A DNA stretch of 6,456 nucleotides from an uncultured Oscillospiraceae bacterium (GTDB lineage Bacteria; Bacillota; Clostridia; Oscillospirales; Ruminococcaceae), in assembly GCA_900555435.1 (NCBI GenBank), contig USLH01000127.1, forward strand, positions 1 to 6,456, written 5' to 3'. Positions 6,446 through 6,456 of the stretch are shown here, one piece after another. Every line of letters starts with the position of its first letter. Position 1 is the first letter of the stretch. The notes under the pieces were generated by a model. That model saw nothing but the letters and a program-made list of their open reading frames with translations. It ran no database searches and was not told the DNA's origin. The position numbers were made by a program, and so were the translations under genes.

Positions 6446-6456
6446 GTCCGGCCTTC

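Overview
The window looks like accessory DNA from a low-GC Gram-positive bacterium, most likely a Clostridia-type gut Firmicute. This is inferred from strong AGGAGG-type ribosome binding sites, an FtsX/MacB-type ABC export pair, and a tandem serine-recombinase cassette of a kind common on Clostridia integrative elements. No 16S rRNA or housekeeping marker is present, so the taxonomy is only an inference.

The layout has three blocks. (1) Bases 1-1576, plus strand, moderately AT-rich: the C-terminal part of an FtsX-like ABC permease (cut by the window edge), followed 17 bp later by its ATP-binding subunit. (2) About 1575-2589: a complete IS630-family insertion sequence flanked by TA, with near-perfect 14-bp terminal inverted repeats and a transposase split over two frames (+1 shift at CCC-C). 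It sits in the last codons of the ATPase gene. Removing the element and one TA joins the ATPase frame to 12 further codons and a TGA at 2627-2629. (3) About 2720-6456, minus strand, clearly GC-rich: a cassette read right to left. It encodes an HTH/double zinc-finger/SHOCT-like protein, then an intact large serine recombinase, then a second large serine recombinase that overlaps the first by ATGA but carries a single-base frameshift in its zinc ribbon. A rho-independent terminator at 2721-2762 closes the cassette.

The ABC pair probably still works as an exporter or lipoprotein/peptide-extrusion system, because the IS changes only the extreme C-terminus of the ATPase. The minus-strand block is probably the integration/excision end of a larger mobile element whose body lies beyond base 6456. 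Its outer boundary should fall between about 2630 and 2790, where base composition and coding strand both change. I found no CRISPR array, tRNA, rRNA or clear undescribed defence system. The most unusual points are the IS-rewritten ATPase C-terminus, the apparent fusion architecture of the zinc-finger protein, and the paired recombinases of unequal architecture, one of them broken.
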